Below are positions 10,624 through 20,646 of a stretch of DNA of 64,000 bases, piece after piece. The number at the start of each line of letters is the position of its first letter. Position 1 is the stretch's first letter. This DNA comes from Nicotiana tabacum (lineage: Eukaryota; Streptophyta; Magnoliopsida; Solanales; Solanaceae). The position numbers were made by a program, and so were the translations under genes. Under the pieces are notes generated by a model. That model was given only the letters and a program-made list of their open reading frames with translations. It was not told the DNA's origin and made no database searches. The DNA lies in assembly GCF_000715075.1 (NCBI RefSeq), contig NC_134103.1:57008230-57072229 (forward strand), in the 5' to 3' direction.

Positions 10624-12250
10624 GTAACACTCCGTAAATTTGAATTAGTTGTGAATGCATTAAATGAGTATTAACGTGACATTTTAACATGTGAAGTCCT
10701 ATCGGGATGAGTATGGGTGGAAACAGTTATTTTGGAATCAAGAACGGGTGTGAAGTGCATAAAATTCGATAGAATTGACTAAGTTTATGGGAGGTCAGTC
10801 TTACAGCCTTAGATAGTGCAAGGCCATGAAAACTCACGGCCATAGACAATGCAAGGCCATAAAAACTCATAGCCATAGACAATGCAAGGCACTGTCCAAG
10901 GCATTAACCTCAGCGCCTCTAACAGTGCAAGGCACTGTCTAGGGCATTAAAGTCAGTGCCCCTGACAGTGCAAGGCACTGTAGTTTTGGCGTCCCTGATG
11001 ATGCCCCGCGTCGACGATGTTTATCCGAGCTATTTTTATTTCCTCCTCAATTTTTGGGATGCGTACACTTATTTAAACCCTACCTCGTTCCCTACAACCC
11101 CAAACACGTACATATGCTTTAGAAAGGGGAGCTCTCAAGAACCCAACTTCCCCGAGGTCCCTCCATCATCCAAGGTTAGTTATAACGATGATTCTAAGTT
11201 AATTTCAATTTTCCAATGCCTTATTAACATGGATAAATCCTTATAATCATTAGATATTCGATCGAGACACCATTGTTGATAAACGAAACCCTAGAACTCG
11301 AATTCAAGAGGAGTGAACTTCAAAAAGGTAATGCTTCTACTCCCTACATTTATAACTATGAATTGATGAGTTTTTGGGAGAATAGTAAATGGGTTTGATA
11401 AAGAGAACCATAAGAACTATGCTAGGGTTTTGGATTGTTGACTTATGATTGTTGTAAACATTTGGGTGATAAGAAATGGCGTTAGTTATATCTATTTGGG
11501 ATTATAGAATCACCTAGAAGTAGTCGAATGAGAACTTTGTGAAGAAAAGACCAATTACTGAGAGCTTTGAGGCTTTACGCCCATAAGGTGTTTGATAAAA
11601 TACCTAAGTGACTAAAATACGAGAATTAGTGCTAATATTGGTTCCTCTTGATATATGTTGACATAGATTATCGTTGAAAGAGGCAAAGAACATTGTGATA
11701 CGCTTAAAAGGACCAGAGTCAAGGTATATGAGGCTAACTTTCTATGTTTGGGAATGTTAATGATTCTCCCTACACTACATTTCCTTTACAACGTTACTAA
11801 TTACCTCAGAAATATAGTTAAGCTTAGTTCCTTGAATAGTTGCAAAGCTTCTATTCTCTGGCTTCGTAATTCGTTCATGACTTTCATTCTGAACGTTGTG
11901 AGCTCAGTGCATAATCAATATAAACTCAGGTTTGATGCCCATGAGTCTCAGTCTAGATTACTAAGCATGTCATAAACAGTTAAAGTTTCAGTTTTCATAA
12001 TCAGTTCAAGAATACATGTCTCAGTCTAGTCCTATTCAATATTCCAGTATGATTATCAGTTCCTGAATTTAAATCCCTGAATGTTGAACACCTTTTGGAA
12101 GAGCGCAGACACTCATCAAGTGCCACTATGATGATAGTTGGCACGAGTGGAGTATGATGTGGAGCATGCCTTATGCAACAATAATAACACATTGTCAAAT
12201 ATTTGCATGATATGTAAAAGCAGTAAAAATATAGCAAAGGTAAACATGGA
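10624..12250 (+). mobile_element. LTR fragment of a different retroelement family
   Basis: Starts abruptly with TGTAACACTCCG directly after the truncated Tekay integrase, and has a TATA-like ttatttaaac at about 11069, as expected of an LTR read on the plus strand. The right boundary is uncertain; a change of character occurs between about 12180 and 12300. No coding region is convincing within it; small frames at 10956-11246 and 11748-11975 have no recognisable domain. Confidence 0.5.
10795..10985. repeat. Palindromic CAGTGCAAGGCACTG repeat cluster
   Basis: Several imperfect units: agacaatgcaaggccat near the left, then three copies of a unit centred on the perfect palindrome CAGTGCAAGGCACTG-like word followed by agggcattaa. 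It lies in the U3 part of the LTR fragment, upstream of its TATA-like site. Confidence 0.75.
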
Positions 12251-12374
12251 AAGAATATAGAAGAAAGACAAAAGGAAGGAGTTAGTTTAGTTCATAAAAA
12301 TATATGCGGGAATGTAATGAAGCAGGTAAGGAAGTAGGCATGATATAGCAATTTTGACAAGATAAAAGAGTGGT

Positions 12375-12505
12375 CATAGCAAGTAAAGGTGAATAGGGGG
12401 AAGAAATGTGCCTGTCATAGCAGATTTAAACAAATAAAGATGAGTAAGGTTGGGATGGCATGTCGTAGCAGATTTAAACAAATAAAGGTGAGTAGGGGAA
12501 AGGAT
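12375..12505. repeat. Short direct repeats in Ogre leader
   Basis: Three imperfect copies of a unit of about 50 bases that includes catagcagatttaaacaaa and taaaggtgagtaggg. They sit in the few hundred bases of Ogre internal sequence left next to its primer site. Confidence 0.65.
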
Positions 12506-12570
12506 GTGCATGTAACAAAGAAAGTATTCCACATAAGCCAAGTTCATTATGGTAAGAGCCTAAGTGTAAA

Positions 12571-12588
12571 TCCCCAGCACAGTCGCCA
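12571..12588 (-). other. Tat/Ogre-type primer-binding site
   Basis: On the minus strand the site reads TGGCGACTGTGCTGGGGA, three bases downstream of the LTR end. This is the form found next to Ogre/Tat LTRs (GGCGACTCTGCTGGGGA). It shows that the LTR at 12592-16976 is a 5' LTR and that the element's body ran leftward; nearly all of that body has been lost or replaced. Confidence 0.7.
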
Positions 12589-13329
12589 TGCTGTCGCACC
12601 CCGTTTTCTCCTTTGCGAAAGCGGGATTCGACACTTGACAACTCTTTTAAGGAGGTATTAAAGGAGGAGAGTCGCCACCTAATGGATTAAGGTACGTTAG
12701 GGCACCTATTTTGAAAATAACTCTGGATTAACCAGTTTGCGTCATCAAAGATCGGGTAAGGGCTCAAATTACCTTGAGAAGAAGGTGTTAGGTACTCCTC
12801 GAGGTCCATAACTGTGGGTCACGCCCGAACTCGAAATATATGAATTAGTCTAAGAGAAGGGAAGAAATTTGGGCAAATAAAATGATTGACTTTAAACAAA
12901 AGTAAGGTGGGGGGGTCCTAAGTTTTTTAGCCTAAAGGATCACCCCATGCAACATAAATAATACTTCGTAATTCTCTCAAGATGGGGTGTTACTCATATT
13001 ATTCAGCGGGCACAGACTATTATCCCCTGCTACTCGATTACTATCCTTAAGTTGTTCACCTAAAGCGCACTAGTCAATTCTAATTCGTACTCTAAGCGTG
13101 CACTACCCGTCCCATGTCTATGGTCCAGGAGGCATTTGGACCTCTATTTCAGGGTGGTTCTAGACTTTAACTTAGGTTTTTCAAAAGGGAAAATACTAGG
13201 CGACAAGCAAAACATTTAGGACTTTCACATATAAGCAAATAAGGGCTCAAGTTAGCCTCCGCATTTAGACAACAAATGCACGCCAAACTGATTAACATTG
13301 ACAGATTATAATGATTAAAGATTGTAGAA

Positions 13330-13915
13330 TCCTATAGGCAGGATCTCTATGTGATACCAAATTATTGAGCAGATAGCTACACGCAAAATCCATTTCCTAA
13401 ATACGATTTCCAGAAACCTACATAATTTGCCTACTGATTTTAAGCATAAGGGGATTAAACCTATAGGCATGATGTCTAGGTGTTCTATTCAATAATAAAT
13501 AATGTTAATCACGTAAGGATATTCAGAATTACCTATTTAGTCCTATAGGCATATTTTCTAGTGATAATAATGACACATTGACGAGAACTCCTGAATAAAC
13601 GAGCAAGAAGATAATTAAACTTATTCAGACCTATAGGCATGCTTTCTACAATTTAATCCGATTTTAGATCCTATAGACATGATCTCTACAATTTGTGAAT
13701 AGGGAAGCATGTAAACACATATTGAATCATACAATTCCCTATAGGCATGGTTTCTAATAAGCAAAAATAGAACACAATTGAACCAAGTATTGAAACCATA
13801 GGCAGGATTGCTAACATATAATGACTGAACATAATAGGATACCTATAGGCATGATTTCGAACAAACAATAACTAAACACACATTATTGAACCTATAGGCA
13901 GGATTTCTACCCCAT
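13330..13915. repeat. CCTATAGGCATGATTTCTA motif repeated nine times in LTR
   Basis: At least nine variants of a 19-base motif (cctataggcaggatctcta, cctataggcatgatgtcta, cctataggcatgctttcta and similar) recur at irregular spacing of roughly 45-80 bases. The cctatagg core is a perfect palindrome. The sequence between copies is not conserved. Confidence 0.85.
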
Positions 13916-14189
13916 TTATTGCAAAATATAAGATAAAAATCCCTTTCCCAATTTCACTAATACCCCAAATATTATTACAATAATTATTAAGGACCCAGAA
14001 TGAATAGCATGAATTACATAGGAGAATAACTATAGGGAGCCTACAGCAGGCCCAAAATACACCTGGACAGGCCTGGCCTTTATTCTCACAAATCACAACA
14101 GTCTCCAAGTTACACACTCATAGACATACAGCAGCCAGGAATTAAATGATTCACCCAGTGAGTACAAGATAGAGTTGAGCATATAGAAC

Positions 14190-14370
14190 CAAGGCCCTAG
14201 TGTGTCAGAGTTCCCAAGGGCTTCAAAAACCCAGGGCAGTGCTCACACTAAGGTGGTTAACAAGAATAGCTCAGAGGAGGGATTAGGGACCAAATTCTAG
14301 TGTGTCAGAGTTTACAAGGGTCTCTAATGAACCCTGAGCAGTGCTCACACTAGGGAGGCCAAAGGACAGA
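14190..14370. repeat. Imperfect direct repeat with CTAGTGTGT / ACACACTAG-like arms
   Basis: Two copies of about 85 bases (14195-14265 and 14300-14365) each run from ctagtgtgtcagagtt through agcagtgctcacactag. Each copy can pair its own ends (agtgtg with cacact), which suggests a stem-loop unit that was duplicated. Confidence 0.7.
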
Positions 14371-16976
14371 ACTTGGGTTGCATTGGCTAAGAATAGGATT
14401 TAAAAGAGCTTAGGTGACAGAGAAAGAAAGACCAAAATTGAGAAGACGGGAATTGAGGATTTAAACAGACATGACCAAATTGAGTCAACAAGCAGACACT
14501 TAAATATAACTTAAAAAAAGAACTAGTTTAATGAAACTGATAAACAGGTTTCAAACTCAGCACAGTAACAGTCACATGCTAAAAGTTGGCAAAGAACATG
14601 TTTGCAAGTTTAGCAAAGTCATAGGTGTAGAATGAGTTAAAGCATGTTGAATCATGTTAAGTACATAATCTAGTGTTATTATCAAGAAAACCAAGAACAA
14701 CATCATAGAAGGGGGAGGGCATCATGCTTACAGTCATAAGTAAAGACACACCCACTCAGTAAAATCATGTTAAGTAGCAGGTAACTTTGTTATAATGATC
14801 TAACCAAAGATGATCCAGTTTGTATCAAAGAATAAAGCAGCAATTCAAACATGATGAGACAACTATTCCAAATTACAAATAAACACTGGAGGGTGTGTGG
14901 GATCGAGTGATCATGTTAACACAATAGCAAAGAGGCATATTATAACTAGTAATAAGAGTCATAGATGTGAGGCATTCACTGCAGTGATTCAGGGTAAGGG
15001 GATAAACATGTTCATAGGCATTCAAGGATTGATACACTAACTGGATAGACCTTAAATAAGTTCAAATAACTTCAGCACAGGTAACATTAGGAGCAATTAA
15101 GTGTTAAAGGGACTAAGATATACGGATTTGATAGAGCTATACTTAAACACCCTTCCAAAGCATGTTGAATAACAAATTCAGTAGTAATCACATATACAAA
15201 TCATGGACATGTAAGAATGAAAGTGCAGAAGTTAGGTGACTCACCAGTTAAGCGAGAACAATGCACAAAGTATGGAAGTCCACAGTATATAGCAAGATTT
15301 CAGAGCTGACTGGCCTTGGATTCTAGCCGGCCGAAGTTAGAGTATAGAATGCAAAATAAGAATAACCTTAGGTCTAGTAAGTCTATAGTGAGTTCAAAAA
15401 TTAGTCGAAGGTCCTTTCAAAAGGGAATGGGGGAAGAGTATATATAGTGATAGAAATCAGCACATAAACATGAAAATAAATCAGTCATATGCAAGAAAAT
15501 ATTTCAGAATCAGTTATAGGTAATTTATGGCACAAATCAAGGGATTCAGCAAATCAGGGAAACATCCGAGATTATTGTGAATATTTAAGGTAAATACACA
15601 GACATACCAAAACACAAATCGTTCAGACTTATTAAGGAAGGCTTTAAAGGATACACAAATAATATCGAAACAAAAATTATTCAGAATATTTAAGCAAATA
15701 TTAAAGGAAACACAAATAATACCAAAACAAAAATTATTCAGAATATTTAAACAAATATTAAAGTAAAAATCAAGGAAAACATAAGGAAAGAAAGTAATCA
15801 AACACAGAAAGGAAAGATTCACTAGAATCGGTAAGAAAAGGAGAAAGTTTCAAACCCTAGTTTTAGGAAAAGTGTGAAATCAGTGGAAAATAAAGTAAAA
15901 ATCGCATAAAATAAGATGAATAGAAGCGGAATAACATTAAAATCAGAAAATCGGACCTATTTTGGTCCGATTGAAAGGGTTTGAATACCCTAATTTGGGG
16001 TGGGTAAGAATCATCAACAGATATGAAGAATATTCGTTACTCACAAAGAATCAATGATGAACATAGACGGAATAACCGCAGAAATTAGAGGTGTGAACCG
16101 ATTTGGTTCGATTTGGGCAAGATTTGCTTGCCATGTTAGGAAAGCAACTAAGTAAGATCATAGACGAGTGGCCAGTGGTGAGGAGAGGTAAATAAGGTAA
16201 GGGAATCCATGGTGGATTCCGTTTTGGGGCCAGATTTGGGGGGGGTGTGATACGAACGACGGCTAGGGTTCATGAGAGATGAGGGACGAGGGAATTCCAG
16301 GGAGGCGAGGTGGTATAGAATGATTAGGGTTAGGGGTTTAGGTTAGTTTAAAGGGGAGGGTGTAACGTGGACCGTTGATCTTAGAGATCAACAGTCACGA
16401 TTAAAAGGGGTCCTGGGTCGGGTGTTTAAATGGGTATGGGGATTGGGCTAATGGGTCTTGGGCCAAGGGTATTGGGCTGGTGTGAGGGTGTTGGGTTAAA
16501 TCCGAAAATAGGGGATTTTAGGGCTAGATTTTAAATATCCACTATTTAACAAATAAATAATTTATAAAATAATTAATAAAAAACAAATATCATTTATTCA
16601 TGAAAATGATTAACAATAATTACTTAACATTATAAAAATATAAAAAAAGTCATTTTCTGTATGAATAATGTAATTATATATGCATATGGGCTATTATTGC
16701 AAAATGTGCAATTTGGCCCTAAAAATGCAAATGTAATTATGATAAATGCACTGGAAATATTTAAAACCTCATATTGGTATAAATGATAATTTTAGATGAT
16801 TAAATCATCAAAAATAATTTGTAGGGTAATTATTGGATATTTATATAATAAAAATACAGAAATAAATTGATTTAAAGCCTTTAAAAATTATGAAAGAATA
16901 CTTGTATATGCTTATAAACTAATGATGATGCATATGCACTATTTTGAAAATATGAGAGAAAAATTGGGTATCAACA

Positions 16977-17325
16977 TCACTTAAACATAAAAAGAAACTA
17001 CCGAATCAAAAAGAAGCTATTAACATAATTAAGAAGCTAGACTACTAAGAACACAAAATAAAGAAGCTATGAAATAAACTACTGAAAGTAAGACAAATGA
17101 ATATACAAACCGAGGGGAATAGAATATATACATCAAAAAAGAGGGAGGAATATATACATAATGAAAGAGAAAATAAAGATAAAAGAAAAATAGTATTAAA
17201 GTTATTACATGCCAATGTCATCAAATCAAACCAACCAAAATAGACCACCCCTGAATAAAAATAAGCATTGTCCTCAATGCTTAGCAAAATCAAATTAAGG
17301 GAGGGTAGAGAGTAAAGAAAACTCC
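16977..17325. other. A-rich non-coding stretch
   Basis: Lies between the Ogre LTR edge and the end of the Athila extra ORF. It is A-rich on the plus strand with no recognisable gene. It probably belongs to the Athila element's 3' untranslated part; the matching 3' LTR is missing. Confidence 0.45.
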
Positions 17326-19252
17326 CTATGTGGTCTCAGGGTGCATGGCAACATCACCGCCCTCGGGCTCCTCCAACTGGATCTCATCATCCTCTGCTCG
17401 GGGAACAACGGGTTTGGTGAACATCTGAAGCACTTCCTCGGCAGTATGGGTAGCAAGGTATGGCTCGTCAGACTGGCCAGCCGGTGCCTCTACTGATGAT
17501 GCTGCTGGGTCTGCTAGTACTGATGGATCTATCTCCATTAGTAGGTCAAATGGTAAATCACCTGCTGCAATCTTTGACACCTCCTTTCTCAATCTCTCCA
17601 CTGATTTCTTTGAGGCCTGGGATTTCCTCATCTTCTTCACCTGTTTGCCCAACTCCTCAATAGCTCCCCCATGTGCCACCAGTGTATCCATAATGGTCTT
17701 CTGGTTGTCCAGGATCTTCTTCAATGTTTCCTCTACTGACGGAGGAACCTGTGGTGCTGCTGGTGTGGAAGACTGTGCTGCAACAACACTGGATATGTCA
17801 TACAGCTTTGAAGTAGCTGTCTGCATCCAGTTGTTGAGACTCGCCAATATCTGGGAGACTCGCAGTGCAGTGAGTGGATATGTGGATGAGGCAGGCACTA
17901 GTACTGATGCTAATGGTCTAGAAGATGAAGGTGGTGGCATGTCAGCTATCTCGGTGGAAGGACCGGACACTGTGGAAGGCATGGGAGTTGTAGATGGCTC
18001 AGCAGCAGAATCTGTAACCACCACCTATGGCTCATCAGACTGGCTAACGGTGGCAGTTGCCTTACCCTTGAACTTTTGGTTTCACAGACCTTGCAAGGAG
18101 TACCATAAGAAGGGCTTCTTGGCCCGCACCTTTGCATCAAAACTCCTCAGCTCCACCTTTGCATCCGTGAGATATTCTGTGCGGGTGTTGGGATATGGGT
18201 AGGAGCTTTCACCTTTTCGAACCACTGACATGTTGGCTTACATGATGGCACCCACATTGATTGGGTACCCGGCCATAATAGATGCCACCAAAACTGTTCG
18301 GGGGATTGGAAGATTGTTCTTATTCCGGCTTGGGTCAATACGGCTGCAAAATTGCCACCTTTTTGCTTCAAAATTGAGGGCGGCCAGTGCAATAGGAACC
18401 CCTGCTGTGATCCACGGTGGTGGGGGTCCTGGAGAAGCCAAAATCTCTGCTAACCAAGGGCGAGCTGCATCACCCATAGCAAGCTTATCCAAGTACTGGA
18501 TTGCCTCTACCTCCTCGTATCCCAGGTAAGTGTTCAGAGTGCTTGGGTCGAATCTGACTTTCAAATTTCTCACTTTGGTCACTTTGGTACCCTTCTTGAT
18601 GTGTGCCACATTGGCATAAAACTCTCGTACCAAGTTCTCTTTGGCATCCATAACATACTGGGTGAAGCACATCCACCCACTGTGGAAGGATATTTGGATT
18701 GCACTTATCTAAATCCTTCAGCAAGAACTGTTGCTCAAGTGTGAGCGATATCTGGGGCTACCACTCTCTAAACTTTGTGAAGGCAGTCAAACTCACGAAC
18801 CTATCTTCCCATGTTTCCTTCTTCTTTGACCTCTCTAGGTCGCCCACTCTAGTGTTACCTCCCCTACCATTATCAGGAACATCATTATCATCTACTGCAA
18901 CTGGTGTAAAGGGAGTGTGTGTAGAGGAGGGCTCTGAACCCTGGCTACCGGCATCAGAACCCTTAGAAGAACTTGCTGTGGTGGAGGGTTCGTTGCGCAG
19001 TTGGTATCTCCCAGTGAATTGTGGTGATTGGGACTGGGCCTCAGGCTATACCTCCACTGAGTGACCCTCGGAGGCTTCCCTAGACGGGACATACCAGCTT
19101 GATTTTGAGGGCTATGTGGCCCTACCTCTCCCAGTGGTTGGCTTTTTGGCTATTGCTTTTGATTTCACTTCTAGAGGTTGAGTGCCCTTTCCTCGGCCTC
19201 AGGAGTGTTCACCCCTCCCTTTAGATGTATCACCTCTGGCTGATCGAACCAT
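17326..19252 (-). pseudogene. Athila-type extra ORF (plant 'putative transposon protein' domain), broken
   Basis: Starts at an ATG at 19252 just after a splice-acceptor-like TTTCAG. It has a TGA about 18 codons in and further stops near 18235 and 18025. The central part (about 18672-18238) shows V-R-E-F-Y-A-N-V and V-R-F-D-P-S-T-L-N-T-Y-L-G, resembling the plant 'putative plant transposon protein' family; I am not certain of the family. The C-terminal part (18024-17326) is Pro/Ser-rich, then a Lys-rich, probably coiled-coil stretch, and ends acidic. It lies downstream of the integrase on the same strand, the place of the env-like ORF in Athila elements. Function unknown. Confidence 0.65.
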
Positions 19253-19255
19253 TGT

Positions 19256-20012
19256 CTGAAATACGAAGCACATAAGTCAGTTAAAGTTCAAAAGCATGTT
19301 AACAGTTATAGGAAATCAGTGTACAAAAGAGACAGTGCGGACCGCACAATATTGAGTGCGGTCGCACACTGCCTTGTGCGGACCACACAATTTCAAAGTG
19401 CGGTCGCACATGCTGAAGTGCGGACTGCACAATTTTGAGTGCGGCCACACAAAACCAGGTTCAGACTACTGGTTCTCTGAAGTTCCAAAGTAAGGTCACA
19501 CACATTTTTCCGTGGACCGCACAATTTATCTGCGGACCGCACAATTTTGAGTGTGGTCCACACTTTTCATGTATCGCATTTTTCCCTAACTCAAGATCTG
19601 TGGACCCCACAATTTTATGTGCGTCCGCACAATTCAAAAATAAAACGACACTCACTTAGGTTTTGCAATTTTTTGCATAATTTAGACATGGTATTTGTAA
19701 ATTAAACATGATGAATGATCTACCCAGTCCCCAATGAGCACACATGAAATTATCCACACAATTTCAAGCACACATGAAGAACATTTGACATTTTAGGCCT
19801 AAAAATAACTATATTAATTAAGAACAAATACTAAAAAGTTGAAAAATCTAAACATGAATTGAACATACCAGTGATGAAGGATGCAGGTAAGAATCTACAC
19901 TAATGAAATGAATGTGGAGTGTGAGGTACTTTGTGTGCATTGTGCTTGCTTAGGTCTCAAAAGTTCAGAGTGTGTAAAGTTTTGAATAGTGCAATGAGGT
20001 CTTATTTATAGG
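19256..20012 (-). promoter_or_regulatory. Candidate internal promoter and spliced leader for the extra ORF
   Basis: On the minus strand a TATA box (cctataaataag) lies at 20001-20012. About 130 bases further a donor-like CACTG|GTATGT is seen at 19869/19868, and an acceptor-like TTTCAG|ACAATGG at 19256/19255. The start codon of the extra ORF comes three bases after the acceptor. The 613-base candidate intron contains the first GC-palindrome array. The arrangement suggests that the ORF was expressed from its own transcript; this is an inference from sequence signals alone. Confidence 0.45.
19335..19640. repeat. GTGCGGNCCGCAC palindrome array, first cluster
   Basis: About a dozen units such as gtgcggaccgcacaat and gtgcggtcgcac, often followed by tttgag. 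Each unit is a near-perfect inverted repeat, so either strand folds into short GC hairpins. The surrounding DNA is AT-rich. Similar arrays lie at 20040-20290 and 26215-26620. Confidence 0.85.
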
Positions 20013-20039
20013 TTGACCAAAGTTGGTCAAAATTGAAGC

Positions 20040-20290
20040 TGAGTGCGGTCCACACTCTTTACCTAAAACTTGCTGAAGTTCTGCGGTTCGCACAAAAGTG
20101 AGTGCGGCTGCAGAAATTTGTGCGGTCCGCACAATTTTGTGTGCGTCCGCAGAATGGCCTTTTCTCTAAAATTCAAAACTTCAGAGAGTTGGATTTTTGG
20201 GTCTCCAGTTGTGCGGCCGCACAAAGAATTGTGCTCTTTGTGCGGCCGCAGATTCTTCTCTACTGTGACATACACAATTGTGCGGTCTGC
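20040..20290. repeat. GTGCGGNCCGCAC palindrome array, second cluster
   Basis: About eight units of the same palindromic type (gagtgcggtccacac, tgcggccgcacaa, tgtgcggtccgcac), just upstream of the candidate TATA box at 20001-20012 on the minus strand. Short frames crossing it are artefacts of the repeats. Confidence 0.85.
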
Positions 20291-20646
20291 ATTTTTTCAA
20301 CACTTGGCCAATTTTGTTTTTCGAACACAGCACCTGCAATGCACACTCATTCCTGCAATTCACTTCAATACCAGTTAGCTCAATACAAAACCTATCTAAA
20401 AAAGAAGAAAATAAAAAATGAAAAGAAACATGGGTTGCCTCCCAAGAAGCGCCTGATTTAATATCGCGGCACGACGCAGATTACCATCAATCACTTGAAA
20501 TAAATTAATGCCACGACGTGGCCATCATCAACTTTGCCAAGATAATGCTTTACCCGGTGACCATTGACTCTAAACACTTCATCATTTTTGTTGTTCAAGT
20601 CTAATGCACAAAAGGGTGTCACATTCACAACCTCAAACGGACCACT

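Larger units (their letters stand above)
12592..16976 (-). mobile_element. Tat/Ogre-type LTR (4.4 kb), 5' LTR of a minus-strand element
   Basis: Read on the minus strand it starts TGTTGATACCCAATTTTT at 16976 and ends GGGGTGCGACA at 12592, with TG...CA ends and a Tat/Ogre primer site right after it. The size is typical of Ogre LTRs. The transition acctcgaggagtacctaac...gagtcgcc near 12660-12830 resembles the end of the second Ogre LTR at 31330-31607 in layout. No target duplication can be tested because the element body is truncated. Small frames within it are not supported as genes. Confidence 0.72.

Noticed and set aside
13330..13915. CRISPR-like series of CCTATAGG motifs
   Set aside because: Same reasons: imperfect motif, variable spacing, inside an Ogre-type LTR.
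17460..18202. Plus-strand frames opposite the Athila extra ORF
   Set aside because: Antisense shadows. The minus strand holds the domain-like sequence and the promoter and splice signals.
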